NCBI RefSeq assembly: GCF_002022275.1 | Contig: NZ_MSDF01000052.1 | Location: forward strand, 186,001-250,000 | Direction of reading: 5' to 3' | Length of the DNA stretch: 64,000 nucleotides | Source: Pseudomonas fluorescens | GTDB taxonomy: Bacteria; Pseudomonadota; Gammaproteobacteria; Pseudomonadales; Pseudomonadaceae | Part shown: positions 45,047 to 54,096 of the stretch, one piece after another | Numbering within the stretch: position 1 is the stretch's first letter | Layout: every line of letters begins with the position of its first letter | The notes under the pieces: generated by a model | The model's input: only the letters and a program-made list of their open reading frames with translations | Database searches by the model: none | What the model was told of the DNA's origin: nothing | Made by a program: the position numbers and the translations under genes

Positions 45047-45970
45047 TCAAATCCCCATTGCCTTGGCCGGCGCAAGGGGTTTGTTGCACTGGTAGATGCC
45101 GAGCAGGATCAGCCCGCCGCCCAGCAACATCGGCAGCGTCAACGGCTCGCCCAGCAGCATCGCCCCACAGATCACCGCCGTCAGCGGATTCAGCGCGATA
45201 AACACACCGGCGCGGGTCGCACCGATGTGGCGGATACCCTCATACCAAAGAATGTAGGCCAATGCCGAACCCAGCACACCCAGGTACAGCAGGCTAAGCC
45301 ACTGCGGCAACTCAATAGCCTGCACGGCGTTGACTGTCAGCCTGCCGCTGAACGCAGTCGTCGCCGCCAGCATCAAGGTGCCGAGTAAAATCGACCAGGT
45401 GACCGTCTGCAATGCGCCCAGCGCCTGGTTCAAGCCACGGGAAAACAGCGAATACGCGCCCCACCCCGCCACGCAGCCGAAAATCAGCACATCGCCGATC
45501 CAGGCGTTCGCCGTGCCGTTCAGAAGCGCGGGGTTACGACTGACGATTACGGCACCCGCGCCGCCCAGGCAGAACACAATGCCCACAAGTTTGGCGGGCC
45601 CCAGGCGCTCCTTGAATACTACCCATGACGCCAGGCCGATCACCGCCGGGTTCAACGCCACGATCAGGGACGCCCGCGATGCATTGATGTACTGCAGCCC
45701 GTAGAAAAAGCACAGGTTGTAAAAATAGATGCCGAAGAAACCCAGCATAGCCAGTTGCAACAGCTGCCTGACGCTCGGCCGAACCAGACGCACCCGTGCA
45801 AAGGCGACGAATACAAGCAACGCCAGGCTGGCCAACACGAAGCGCAACGTTGCCGCGAGCAGCGGCTCTACGCCGGACGCCAGGTAGCGGCCAGCGACAA
45901 AGGTGGTGCCCCAGATCATGGTGACCGCGGCGAGCTTCACATAGGTCAGGCGGTTGGAGGATGAAGTCAT
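45047..45970 (-). CDS. EamA-family drug/metabolite transporter
   Basis: A 307-residue membrane protein with 10 predicted helices in two EamA repeats (TMIWGTTFVAGRYLASGVEP; LGSALAYILWYEGIRHIG). EamA proteins export amino acids, metabolites or drugs. It is divergent from a LysR gene that begins 77 bases away, so regulation by that protein is likely. The ribosome-binding site is weak. Substrate cannot be deduced. Confidence 0.9.
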   Translation of the reverse strand: MTSSSNRLTYVKLAAVTMIWGTTFVAGRYLASGVEPLLAATLRFVLASLALLVFVAFARVRLVRPSVRQLLQLAMLGFFGIYFYNLCFFYGLQYINASRASLIVALNPAVIGLASWVVFKERLGPAKLVGIVFCLGGAGAVIVSRNPALLNGTANAWIGDVLIFGCVAGWGAYSLFSRGLNQALGALQTVTWSILLGTLMLAATTAFSGRLTVNAVQAIELPQWLSLLYLGVLGSALAYILWYEGIRHIGATRAGVFIALNPLTAVICGAMLLGEPLTLPMLLGGGLILLGIYQCNKPLAPAKAMGI

Positions 45971-46015
45971 TGGCGCGTGCTCATTGGCGATCAGGATTGG
46001 CGTATCCTCCAGCTA

Positions 46016-46049
46016 ATGAATAGTCATCGTAAAATGAGTAAAGACTCAT
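46016..46049. promoter_or_regulatory. Two inverted repeats between EamA and LysR genes
   Basis: ATGA-ATAG-TCAT (46016-46027) and ATGAGT-AAAG-ACTCAT (46034-46049); the second runs into the LysR start codon. LysR proteins often bind interrupted dyads in such divergent regions, so these are candidate operators. Confidence 0.4.
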
Positions 46050-46917
46050 GACACTCACCCAACTTGAAATCTTCTCGCGGGTCGCCGAGCTACAAGGCTT
46101 TACCAGCGCCGCGCTGCGTCTGGGCATCAGCCAGTCGGCGGTGTCCCATGCGATCAAGGCCCTGGAGCAGGAACTGGGCGTCGAGTTGTTTCGGCGCCAT
46201 CAATCCCAGGTCGAACTCACTGACATCGGCCAACAACTGTTGATGCGCGCACGTACCTTGCTCGGTGTGGCCAGCACCCTGCAGCAGGAAGCTTCCGATG
46301 CCCGGGGCATGAAGCGTGGCACGCTACGCATCGGGTCGTTCGGCCCGACCGCCTCCAATCGGTTGCTGCCGCGCATTCTCAAGCCGTTTCGCGAGGCGCA
46401 TCCGGGCATCGAAGTGCATGTGGACGAAGGCCCGGATCGCCAGGTGATCCAGTGGCTGGATGAGCGCCGCATCGACGTGGGGTTTGTCGTGCTGGAACAG
46501 GAACGTTTCGACACGTTTGCGCTGTTCAAGGACCAGATGGTCGCCTTGTTGCCCGGTGCGCACCCGTTGGCCGCACACGCCAGTGTGGCGTTGAAGGCGC
46601 TGTGCGAGGACCCGTTTATTCTGACCGAAGCCGGTTCGCTGGAGTTGGTGTCGCGCTTGTTCAGTAGCGCGCGGCTTACGCCCAAAGTGCGTTACCGCTG
46701 CTCGCAACTGCTCAGCACCCTGGAGGCCGTGAGCCGGGGCGATGGTGTGAGCGTGGTGGCGCAGGCGTCGCTGCCTGAAGCAGGTGACGCGCGTTATCAG
46801 GTGCGGCCACTGTCGCCGCCGGTCAGCCGTGAAATCGGCCTGGCCGTGCTGGACCAGCGCGAGTCAACACCGGCCACCCTTGCCTTTATCCGGTTGGCGC
46901 AATGCATTGATTTTTAA
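46048..46917 (+). CDS. LysR-family transcriptional regulator
   Basis: A 289-residue protein. Winged helix (about 1-60; GFTSAALRLGISQSAVSHAIKALEQELGV) and a substrate-binding domain (about 88-288; GTLRIGSFGPTASNRLLPRIL). It is divergent from the EamA exporter and likely controls it. The start codon lies inside an inverted repeat, so binding there would also block its own expression. Effector unknown. Confidence 0.92.
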   Translation: MTLTQLEIFSRVAELQGFTSAALRLGISQSAVSHAIKALEQELGVELFRRHQSQVELTDIGQQLLMRARTLLGVASTLQQEASDARGMKRGTLRIGSFGPTASNRLLPRILKPFREAHPGIEVHVDEGPDRQVIQWLDERRIDVGFVVLEQERFDTFALFKDQMVALLPGAHPLAAHASVALKALCEDPFILTEAGSLELVSRLFSSARLTPKVRYRCSQLLSTLEAVSRGDGVSVVAQASLPEAGDARYQVRPLSPPVSREIGLAVLDQRESTPATLAFIRLAQCIDF

Positions 46918-47036
46918 TCGCGCGTACTGGCCGAACGGTCAGGTGCGGCGAGCTTTCTTGCAGCGAGCCAACTATCATCGAAGCATCTGATTGGCCCTTC
47001 GGCGCTTTCCCTACTCTGCAACAGGCCGTTATACCC

Positions 47037-48578
47037 ATGCCCCTGACCGTCAACGGCCCGCGAAAACGCGCCACCCGCTACCTGATCACCACACTCAGCG
47101 GGCTGCTGCCGATTGCGCTGGGCGTGTTCATTCTGTACTGGCAAGCCGAGCGCACGTTGCAATACAGCACCGCGCAAACCGCCCGGGAAGCCGTGCGCCA
47201 GTTTGACCTGATGCTCGACAACACGGCCCTCGCCGCCCAGACCTTGCTGCCGCTGGGAGGCCAGCCATGTGACAACGGTGCGCAACTGGCGCTGCGCGAA
47301 CAAGTCACGCGTCGGCCTTTTGTGCGCGCGACGACCTTGTCCTGGCAGAAAAACATCTATTGCAGTTCGCTGTTCGGCGATAACTATCAGTCGCCGGTCA
47401 ACCCCGAAGATTACGTCGATGGCAAGCTGTCGCTAATGAATGGCAACCCCGTGACACCCGATACGGCGTTGCTGGTTTATCGCCTTGTCGAGGGCGATAA
47501 AGCCGCGTTTGCCTCCGTTGACGGCTATCACCTGACCAACGCATTGCGCCTGATCAGCCGCTACGCACACCTGATTCTGCAAGTGGGCCCCAACTGGCTG
47601 GATGCCGACGGTAAGGTGCATAACACCGCCACGCCGGTATTCCCCGTTGCGCATCATCATTTGGTCTCCGAGCGCTATCACTACGGCGTCGACGCCGGCA
47701 TGCCCGCCGGTGAAGTGTGGCGCTACATGGCCGCACGCTACCCGGCGCTGTTCAGTCTACTGGTGTTTTTTGGCGTGCTGGCCGGCGTCCTGGCGCACTG
47801 GCTGCAAAAGCGCTCATCGGCGCCGACCCATGAGCTACAGCGCGCATTGGGTGCCAACGAATTCATTCCGTATTTCCAGCCGGTGGTGCGCGGTGACACC
47901 CTTGAATGGGCGGGCTGTGAAGTCTTGATGCGGTGGCAGCATCCCAAGGAAGGCCTGGTGCGCCCTGACCTGTTTATTCCGCTGGCCGAGCACTCCGGGT
48001 TGATTGTGCCCATGACCCGCGCGCTGCTGCGCCAGACCGCCGCGCAACTCGCGCCGCATGCCTCGCGCTTCTCGCCGGGTTTTCATATCGGCGTAAATAT
48101 TACCGCACGCCATTGCCAGGATCTGGCGCTGGTGGATGACTGCCGGGAATTTCTCGCTGCCTTCCCGCCCGGCCAGGTCACGCTGGTGCTGGAGTTGACT
48201 GAACGCGAGCTGATTGAACCCACTGACATTACTCGCCAGCTGTTCGACGCCCTGCATCAGTTGGGCGTGATGATCGCCATTGACGACTTCGGTACAGGCC
48301 ACTCGAGCCTGGGTTACTTGCGCAACTTTAATGTGGACTACTTGAAAATTGATCAAAGCTTTGTCGCCATGATTGGTGCCGATGCACTCTCGCGGCACAT
48401 TCTGGACAGCATCATCGAATTGTCCGGCAAGCTTGATCTGGGCATTGTAGCCGAGGGTGTAGAAACACCCGAACAGCGTGACTATCTGGCGGCGCAGGGA
48501 GTCGATTTCCTGCAAGGCTACCTCTTCGGGCGACCCTTGCCCTGCGCCGAATTCATTAAGTCTTTGGCCAGCCATTGA
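47037..48578 (+). CDS. CSS-motif EAL c-di-GMP phosphodiesterase
   Basis: A 513-residue membrane protein. Two membrane helices (about 18-36 and 235-255) flank a periplasmic CSS domain with Cys78 (GGQPCDNG) and the CSS motif starting at Cys109 (NIYCSSLFG), the pair that forms a redox-sensitive disulfide in E. coli PdeC-type enzymes. The C-terminal EAL domain (about 265-505) keeps catalytic elements: ECEVLMRWQHP (EVL for EAL), NITARHCQ, LELTERELIE, IDDFGTGHSSLGYL, DYLKIDQSFV and EGVETPEQ. It should hydrolyse c-di-GMP to pGpG, favouring motility over biofilm. Confidence 0.92.
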   Translation: MPLTVNGPRKRATRYLITTLSGLLPIALGVFILYWQAERTLQYSTAQTAREAVRQFDLMLDNTALAAQTLLPLGGQPCDNGAQLALREQVTRRPFVRATTLSWQKNIYCSSLFGDNYQSPVNPEDYVDGKLSLMNGNPVTPDTALLVYRLVEGDKAAFASVDGYHLTNALRLISRYAHLILQVGPNWLDADGKVHNTATPVFPVAHHHLVSERYHYGVDAGMPAGEVWRYMAARYPALFSLLVFFGVLAGVLAHWLQKRSSAPTHELQRALGANEFIPYFQPVVRGDTLEWAGCEVLMRWQHPKEGLVRPDLFIPLAEHSGLIVPMTRALLRQTAAQLAPHASRFSPGFHIGVNITARHCQDLALVDDCREFLAAFPPGQVTLVLELTERELIEPTDITRQLFDALHQLGVMIAIDDFGTGHSSLGYLRNFNVDYLKIDQSFVAMIGADALSRHILDSIIELSGKLDLGIVAEGVETPEQRDYLAAQGVDFLQGYLFGRPLPCAEFIKSLASH

Positions 48579-48707
48579 ATAGCCATCTATGCCCGGAGAT
48601 GAAATATCTTATTTAGACAAAAGACGTGATTTACTCGTGGCGAATTAACTACTACAATTTTTCCTGCCTGTGCAGACTCGCAGAAAGGCGTTTTTTTTTG
48701 AGTTATT

Positions 48708-48727
48708 TTATAAGCCATGGCTTATAA
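48708..48727. promoter_or_regulatory. Perfect 20-bp palindrome upstream of the MvaT-family gene
   Basis: TTATAAGCCA and its exact complement TGGCTTATAA are directly joined, 49 bases before the TTG start, next to a run of nine T. A-T-rich perfect symmetry suggests an operator or a cruciform-prone site; MvaT-type proteins prefer AT-rich DNA, so autoregulation is possible. Confidence 0.45.
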
Positions 48728-48776
48728 GCCCTGTCTGCAGTTGATATCAGCAAACTACACTATTGGAGTACAGATT

Positions 48777-49142
48777 TTGTCCAGACTCGCCGAATTTCGC
48801 GCAGCAGAAAAAGCCCTTCAAGAGCAGCTGGCCCAGCTGGAATCCCTGAAGAACGACGCCGGCCTGAAGAAAGAAATCGAATTCGAAGAAAAGCTTCAAG
48901 CGCTGATGAAAAGCTACGGTAAAGGCCTGCGCGACATCATCTCGATCCTCGATCCCAACCCTGGCAAGGCCGGTGCAGTGACCGTTGCCGCGCCAAAACA
49001 GCGCCGTGCACGGGTGGTCAAGGTTTATCACAACCCGCACACCGGCGAGCTGATCGAAACCAAAGGCGGCAACCACCGCGGCCTGAAAGCATGGAAAGAA
49101 CAGCACGGCGCCGCCACTGTAGATTCCTGGCTTCGCGGCTGA
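48777..49142 (+). CDS. MvaT/MvaU-family H-NS-like xenogeneic silencer
   Basis: A 121-residue protein if started at the TTG at 48777, 8 bases after GGAG; the in-frame ATG at 48717 would add 20 residues unlike the family, whose members start MSxLxEFR. The N-terminal coiled coil (about 3-60; RAAEKALQEQLAQLES, KKEIEFEEKLQALMK) is for oligomerisation; the C-terminal part YHNPHTGELIETKGGNHRGL is the AT-rich DNA-binding domain. The sequence is nearer to MvaU/MvaV than to MvaT as I recall them. These proteins silence horizontally acquired AT-rich genes; the effector-like gene and the fimbrial leader here are plausible targets (inference). Confidence 0.92.
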   Translation: MSRLAEFRAAEKALQEQLAQLESLKNDAGLKKEIEFEEKLQALMKSYGKGLRDIISILDPNPGKAGAVTVAAPKQRRARVVKVYHNPHTGELIETKGGNHRGLKAWKEQHGAATVDSWLRG

Positions 49143-49164
49143 TCAACACGCACTAACGAAAAAA

Positions 49165-49187
49165 GCCCCGCACATGCGGGGCTTTTT
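49165..49187 (+). terminator. Rho-independent terminator
   Basis: GCCCCGC-ACAT-GCGGGGC followed by five T and preceded by a run of A, so it can also serve the convergent gene on the minus strand. Confidence 0.93.
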
Positions 49188-49252
49188 GTTAAGGGTTCGA
49201 AAACGAACTTAACTATCCGTTCATTTCTTCAAAATCGATCAGCGCAACGCCG

Positions 49253-49789
49253 TTAAAGTTTCAAGCTATCGCGAACTGAACTGACTTCGTCTTTGCTCGC
49301 CTCATAGGCATCCGCCTGGCCGGCATATGAAAAAACATAGGCCTTATCCGCATCCACCGCGCCCACCAATGTTTGCGACAACACATGACGACCGTTCTCG
49401 GTAATCACACAAGTAGTTTCCAGCGCGTCAAGATGACTCAATGTGGTTGGGTGCATCTTGCTGCACACGCTTTGATAGCCGCCGCCCGCGAAATCTTTCT
49501 GGATGGATTTACGCATTTCCAGCAATACACCCTGAAGATTAACTTTATGGCCAGCTTCAATCGGAGTGCCCGTCAACTCCATCACCATCAGGGTGGTGCC
49601 ATTTTCATCATTCTTGATTGAGCGCTGGCGAGACACTGTCTGAGGTTTAACGGGGGTTTCACCGTCGGGAACCACTTCCTCGAGTTGCCAACCACTGGGC
49701 CAGTGAATCTGCGGGTCGGCCGCCCACACGAACGGGCTGACCAACAACAGACACACACTACTCAACAGCGGTTTACGAAATTCAATCAT
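49253..49789 (-). CDS. Exported uncharacterised protein (possibly DUF4946)
   Basis: The ATG at 49789 gives 178 residues with a clear signal peptide (LLSSVCLLLVSPFVWAADP); the longer open frame upstream is untypical. The mature protein includes HWPSGWQLEEVVPDGE, SIKNDENGTTLMVMEL and two Cys (SVCSKM, ETTCVI) that may pair. The pattern recalls the small periplasmic DUF4946 proteins of Pseudomonas, but I cannot confirm that. No role is known. It is divergent from gloA. Confidence 0.72.
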   Translation of the reverse strand: MIEFRKPLLSSVCLLLVSPFVWAADPQIHWPSGWQLEEVVPDGETPVKPQTVSRQRSIKNDENGTTLMVMELTGTPIEAGHKVNLQGVLLEMRKSIQKDFAGGGYQSVCSKMHPTTLSHLDALETTCVITENGRHVLSQTLVGAVDADKAYVFSYAGQADAYEASKDEVSSVRDSLKL

Positions 49790-49986
49790 CGCGAAAAACA
49801 CCCAAGGTTCAAGCGACAAAGTTTGAGCCCCCGCACCCGCTGGTCGCAAGGCCTGTGTGACCTTTTTCATTTGGCGCAGTGGGCGGGCCTTGCGTATCAT
49901 GGGTCGGCTGCATGGACGCTTGCCGCAAGCCAACGGACCACGCCTCTCTTTTCAGTCGCGTTTGCCCCATTTTTTCTGGAGGGCCC

Positions 49987-50508
49987 ATGAGCCTGCATGA
50001 TCTGAACACCTTCCCGGGCGTCACCGCCCAACCTGACACCGCCACCGCGAACTTCGTGTTCAACCACACCATGCTGCGGGTCAAGGACATCACCAAATCG
50101 CTGGACTTCTACACCCGCGTCCTGGGTTTCTCCCTGGTTGAAAAGCGCGACTTCCCGGAAGCAGAATTCAGCCTGTATTTCCTGGCCCTGGTGGACAAGG
50201 CACAGATTCCCGCCGACGCCGCCGCACGTACGCAATGGATGAAGTCAATCCCGGGCATCCTCGAACTGACGCACAACCACGGCACCGAAAACGACGCCGA
50301 CTTCGCCTACCACAACGGCAACACTGACCCGCGCGGGTTTGGTCATATCTGCATTTCCGTGCCGGATATCGTCGCGGCTTGCGAGCGCTTCGAAGCACTG
50401 GGTTGCGACTTCCAGAAGCGTCTGAGCGATGGCCGCATGAAAAGCCTGGCGTTCATCAAGGACCCGGACGCGTACTGGGTTGAGATCATACAGCCAGCGC
50501 CGCTATAA
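49987..50508 (+). CDS. gloA: Lactoylglutathione lyase (glyoxalase I)
   Basis: The ATG at 49987 follows GGAGGG; 173 residues. A two-repeat VOC fold with metal ligands in FNHTMLRVKD (His), ILELTHNHG (Glu), GHICISVPD (His) and YWVEIIQP (Glu). It converts the hemithioacetal of methylglyoxal and glutathione to S-lactoylglutathione. The length and the insertion around WMKSIPGILEL match the longer, zinc-type GloA found in pseudomonads and eukaryotes. Confidence 0.94.
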   Translation: MSLHDLNTFPGVTAQPDTATANFVFNHTMLRVKDITKSLDFYTRVLGFSLVEKRDFPEAEFSLYFLALVDKAQIPADAAARTQWMKSIPGILELTHNHGTENDADFAYHNGNTDPRGFGHICISVPDIVAACERFEALGCDFQKRLSDGRMKSLAFIKDPDAYWVEIIQPAPL

Positions 50509-50520
50509 GAGAGTCTCTCT

Positions 50521-50564
50521 GACGCGGAGCGTCACTGGATGCATTCCCACGCAGAGCGTGGGAA
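50521..50564. repeat. Short REP-like hairpin
   Basis: GACGCGGAGCGTC followed by TTCCCACGC-AGA-GCGTGGGAA (50544-50564). The CACGCxGAGCGTG core recurs in intergenic regions of fluorescent pseudomonads as I recall; only this copy is in the window. Confidence 0.6.
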
Positions 50565-50566
50565 CG

Positions 50567-50596
50567 AAAAAACCCATGATTACTCATGGGTTTTTT
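50567..50596. terminator. Bidirectional rho-independent terminator
   Basis: Six A, CCCATGA, loop TTAC, TCATGGG, six T, between the convergent gloA and ahpF genes. Confidence 0.92.
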
Positions 50597-50613
50597 ATGG
50601 CTGATGCTGAAGG

Positions 50614-52170
50614 TTACGACGTACGGATCAGGTGATCGAAAGCACTCAGGGAGGCCTTGGCGCCCTCGCCGACTGCAATCACGATCTGCTTGTACGGCAC
50701 GGTCGTTACGTCACCGGCGGCAAACACGCCAGGCAGAGAGGTCTCGCCACGTGCATCGACGATGATCTCGCCGCGCGGTGTCAGTTCTACAGTGCCCTTG
50801 AGCCAGTCGGTGTTAGGCAGCAAGCCGATCTGCACAAAGATGCCTTCCAGGTCGATGGTCTTGAACTCGCCGCTGTCGCGATCCTTGTACGCCAGGCCGG
50901 TGACTTTCTGGCCATCGCCTTTGACTTCACTGGTCAACGCGCTGGTGATCACGTCCACGTTCGGCAGGCTGTAGAGCTTGCGCTGCAACACGGCGTCGGC
51001 GCGCAGCTTGTTGTCGAACTCGAGCAAGGTGACATGGCTGACGATACCGGCCAGGTCGATGGCCGCTTCAACGCCGGAGTTACCGCCGCCGATCACCGCC
51101 ACGCGCTTGCCCTTGAACAACGGACCATCGCAGTGCGGGCAGAAGCACACGCCCTTGGCCTTGTATTCCTGCTCGCCCGGCACACCCATTTCGCGCCAGC
51201 GGGCGCCGGTGGCCAGAATCACGGTTTTGGACTTGAGCGTCGCACCGCTTTCAAAGCGAATTTCGTGCAAGTCACCGGCGTTTTTTGCCGGAATCAGGCT
51301 GCTTGCACGCTGCAGGTTCATGATGTCCACGTCGTACTGCCGCACGTGGGCTTCAAGGGCGCTGGCAAGTTTCGGCCCTTCGGTCTCTTGCACCGAAATA
51401 AAGTTCTCGATGGACATGGTGTCCAGCACCTGCCCGCCAAAACGCTCGGCGGCCACGCCGGTGCGGATGCCTTTTCGTGCGGCGTAGATCGCAGCTGCGG
51501 AACCGGCTGGGCCACCACCGACCACCAGCACATCAAACGCGTCTTTGGCGCTGATTTTCTCGGCGGCTTTTTCAACGCCGCTGGTGTCGAGCTTGGCGAG
51601 GATTTCTTCCAGGCCCATGCGGCCCTGGCCGAAGTTCACGCCGTTGAGGTAAACGCTCGGTACCGCCATGATCTGGCGCTCATCGACTTCGGCCTGGAAC
51701 AACGCGCCGTCGATGGCGACGTGGCGGATGTTCGGATTAAGCACAGCCATCAGGTTGAGCGCCTGGACCACGTCCGGGCAGTTCTGGCAGGACAGTGAGA
51801 AGTACGTCTCGAAGCTGAACTCGCCTTTAAGGGCGCGGATCTGTTCAATCACTTCAACACTGGCTTTCGACGGGTGGCCACCGACTTGCAGCAGGGCCAG
51901 CACCAGCGAAGTAAATTCATGACCCATGGGGATGCCGGCGAAACGCAGGCTGATCTCGGCACCCGGGCGGTTGACCGAGAACGAAGGCTTGCGCGCATCA
52001 TCGCCATCGGTTTTCAGGGTAATCAGCGTGGTGAGGCTGACAACATCCTGCAAAAGAGCGAGCATTTCCTGGGATTTCGCGCCGTCGTCGAGGGAGGCGA
52101 CGATCTCGATCGGCTGGGTGACCCGTTCCAGGTATGACTTCAACTGAGCTTTAAGATTGGCGTCCAACAT
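50614..52170 (-). CDS. ahpF: Alkyl hydroperoxide reductase subunit F
   Basis: A 518-residue flavoprotein. The N-terminal thioredoxin-like double domain (about 1-195) contains CQNCPDVV; the FAD domain begins at [20 protein letters not shown]; the redox-active disulfide is CPHC in [13 protein letters not shown]; the NAD(P)H site is in [19 protein letters not shown]; the FAD end is GVFAAGDVT. It reduces AhpC with NADH. AGGAAA precedes the ATG. It lies 127 bases after ahpC on the same strand, with a terminator-like hairpin between, so it may be partly attenuated or separately expressed. Confidence 0.96.
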   Translation of the reverse strand: MLDANLKAQLKSYLERVTQPIEIVASLDDGAKSQEMLALLQDVVSLTTLITLKTDGDDARKPSFSVNRPGAEISLRFAGIPMGHEFTSLVLALLQVGGHPSKASVEVIEQIRALKGEFSFETYFSLSCQNCPDVVQALNLMAVLNPNIRHVAIDGALFQAEVDERQIMAVPSVYLNGVNFGQGRMGLEEILAKLDTSGVEKAAEKISAKDAFDVLVVGGGPAGSAAAIYAARKGIRTGVAAERFGGQVLDTMSIENFISVQETEGPKLASALEAHVRQYDVDIMNLQRASSLIPAKNAGDLHEIRFESGATLKSKTVILATGARWREMGVPGEQEYKAKGVCFCPHCDGPLFKGKRVAVIGGGNSGVEAAIDLAGIVSHVTLLEFDNKLRADAVLQRKLYSLPNVDVITSALTSEVKGDGQKVTGLAYKDRDSGEFKTIDLEGIFVQIGLLPNTDWLKGTVELTPRGEIIVDARGETSLPGVFAAGDVTTVPYKQIVIAVGEGAKASLSAFDHLIRTS

Positions 52171-52206
52171 ACGGGCGATTTCCTGTTAATTCGGTTTATT
52201 GCAGAC

Positions 52207-52240
52207 AAAAAAACGCCCGAGCGAATCTCGCCCGGGCGTT
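52207..52240 (-). terminator. Terminator/attenuator between ahpC and ahpF
   Basis: On the minus strand AACGCCCG...CGGGCGTT is followed by a run of seven T (complement of 52207-52213). It lies after ahpC and before ahpF, which would lower ahpF relative to ahpC. Confidence 0.85.
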
Positions 52241-52297
52241 CTGAGGGCGGTTGCAGCTTACTTAGGTGCGGATACCCGCCCTTGAGGCTTCACAGAC

Positions 52298-52861
52298 TTA
52301 GATCTTGCCGACCAGGTCCAGGGACGGAGCCAGAGTGGCCTCGCCTTCTTTCCACTTGGCTGGGCACACTTCGCCTGGATGGGCAGCAACGTACTGGGCA
52401 GCCTTGATTTTGCGCAGCAGCTCGGAAGCGTCACGGCCAACACCGCCGTCGTTCAGTTCAACGATCTTGATCTGGCCTTCCGGGTTGATCACGAAGGTGC
52501 CACGGTCTGCCAGGCCAGCTTCTTCGATCAGCACGTCGAAGTTGCGGGAAATGGTCAGGGTTGGGTCGCCGATCATGGTGTACTGGATTTTGCCGATGGC
52601 TGGCGAAGTGTTGTGCCAGGCAGCGTGAGCAAAGTGGGTGTCAGTGGAAACGCTGTAGATTTCGACGCCCAGTTTCTTGAATTCGTCGTAGTTGTCGGCC
52701 AGGTCTTCCAGCTCGGTTGGGCAAACGAAGGTGAAGTCGGCTGGGTAGAAGAACACAACGGACCATTTGCCTTTCAGGTCAGCGTCCGACACGTCTACGA
52801 AGTTGCCGTTTTTGTACGCGGTAGCTTTGAACGGTTTTACTTGGCTGTTGATGATAGGCAT
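52298..52861 (-). CDS. ahpC: Alkyl hydroperoxide reductase subunit C (peroxiredoxin)
   Basis: A 187-residue typical 2-Cys peroxiredoxin of the AhpC/Prx1 class. Peroxidatic Cys in [17 protein letters not shown]; resolving Cys in [14 protein letters not shown] near the C-terminus. It reduces H2O2, organic peroxides and peroxynitrite and is recycled by AhpF. GGAG precedes the ATG. The 130-base upstream region should hold the promoter (OxyR control is usual in the family; no site was assigned here). Confidence 0.97.
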   Translation of the reverse strand: MPIINSQVKPFKATAYKNGNFVDVSDADLKGKWSVVFFYPADFTFVCPTELEDLADNYDEFKKLGVEIYSVSTDTHFAHAAWHNTSPAIGKIQYTMIGDPTLTISRNFDVLIEEAGLADRGTFVINPEGQIKIVELNDGGVGRDASELLRKIKAAQYVAAHPGEVCPAKWKEGEATLAPSLDLVGKI

Positions 52862-52993
52862 CGTTGACTCTCCGTCAGGGTTAAGAATTTGATGAGATGA
52901 ATCCTACCGACTCTTTCCGCCGATGGCTCATTGGCAAACCTGATGCTGACGATTGGTTTTCCCTATCAGGTAACTGTATTAATAGAAGAATTC

Positions 52994-53926
52994 TCAAATC
53001 AGCGGCGGGTTGGCCAAGGTCATGCCGAGAAAGGGCGTCGCTTCAACATAGCGCATGGCAGATTTCATGTCGCTCCAGCCGACGTAACTCATCAACGACT
53101 TCAAATCCCAGCCGCTGCGATGGGCCCAGGTCGCGAAGCCTCGGCGCAGGGAGTGACTGGTGTAGAGGTCGGCCGGGATGCCCGCGCGCTCCAGCGCCTG
53201 GCGCAACAGCGGAATAACACTGTTGGAGTGCAGGCCCTCCTCGCCCAGGTTGCCCCAGCGGTCAATGCCCCTGAATACAGGGCCGCGCACCAGTGCCGAG
53301 GCGCTTAGCCAGTCGCTGTAGGCCTGAACCGGACACAGACGCAGCAATGCCGGGGTCTGATAGGTTTTGCCAAGGTTGTCGCGGTCACTTTTGCTGCGCG
53401 GCAGATACAGGCTGATGCCCGCGCCGGGCACCGCGTGAACGTGTTGAATCTCCAGGCGGCACAATTCATCGCTGCGAAACCCTCGCCAGAACCCCAGCAA
53501 GATCAGCGCCGTATCGCGCTTGGCACGCAACAAGCGGGGCGCGTCCTCAGCATCACTTGCCTGCTTCGCCTCAGCTTCCAGAGACGCCACCACCTGTTCT
53601 AAATGTTTGAGCTGCAAAGGCTCGGCCTGCTTCTCACGTGCGGGGTGCACGGCACGAATGCCTTTGAGCACTTTGCGCACCACTGGCGCTTTCGTCGGGT
53701 CCGGGAAGCCCTGGCTCGTGTGCCACTGCGCCAACGCCGAGAGCCTCAGCTTCAAGGTGTTGACGGCCAGCACGCCCGCGTGCGCCACCAGATAGCGCGC
53801 CACGCTGTCGCTGGTGGCAGGCAGAAAACCACCCCAATTCACTTCGAAGTGCTCGATGGCCGCGCGATAGCTGCGCCGCGTGTTGTCGCGGGTGGCGGCG
53901 TTGAGGTAACGATCCAGATCGCTCAT
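52994..53926 (-). CDS. Tyrosine recombinase/site-specific integrase
   Basis: A 310-residue recombinase. The N-terminal SAM-like core-binding domain (about 10-110; NTRRSYRAAIEHFEVNWGGF) precedes the catalytic domain: Arg in GFWRGFRSDELCRLEI, Lys in RSKSDRDNLGK, His-x2-Arg in SHSLRRGFATWAH, Trp in SYVGWSDMK, Tyr in AMRYVEATP. All catalytic residues are present. It is divergent from a KfrA-like gene, with inverted repeats between. No phage genes or flanking direct repeats were found, so it is not clearly part of a prophage or island; a resident recombinase pair is possible. Confidence 0.9.
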   Translation of the reverse strand: MSDLDRYLNAATRDNTRRSYRAAIEHFEVNWGGFLPATSDSVARYLVAHAGVLAVNTLKLRLSALAQWHTSQGFPDPTKAPVVRKVLKGIRAVHPAREKQAEPLQLKHLEQVVASLEAEAKQASDAEDAPRLLRAKRDTALILLGFWRGFRSDELCRLEIQHVHAVPGAGISLYLPRSKSDRDNLGKTYQTPALLRLCPVQAYSDWLSASALVRGPVFRGIDRWGNLGEEGLHSNSVIPLLRQALERAGIPADLYTSHSLRRGFATWAHRSGWDLKSLMSYVGWSDMKSAMRYVEATPFLGMTLANPPLI

Positions 53927-54047
53927 GAGGGGCCCATTCGTACTGCTGTGGCGTGCATCGGTGCTTTAAACCGCTATGACACGGGATAATACGCCAATAT
54001 CCCATCTGTTAAATCATGAATTTAAACGAGTTTTTATCCATGTTACA

Positions 54048-54063
54048 GTATGTATCTACATAC
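54048..54063. promoter_or_regulatory. Inverted repeat between recombinase and KfrA-like genes
   Basis: GTATGTA-TC-TACATAC, a perfect 7-2-7 dyad 33 bases before the KfrA-like ATG, followed by further GTAC half-sites (54067-54070 and 54075-54078). KfrA proteins of plasmids bind repeats near their own start, so this is a candidate autoregulatory operator. Confidence 0.45.
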
Positions 54064-54096
54064 CACGTACCACAGTACTAAATCGACGGAGACCCC

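Noticed and set aside
52994-53926. Prophage or integrative element around the tyrosine recombinase
   Set aside because: Neighbours on both sides are core genes (ahpC, gor), no phage genes, tRNA or direct repeats were seen.
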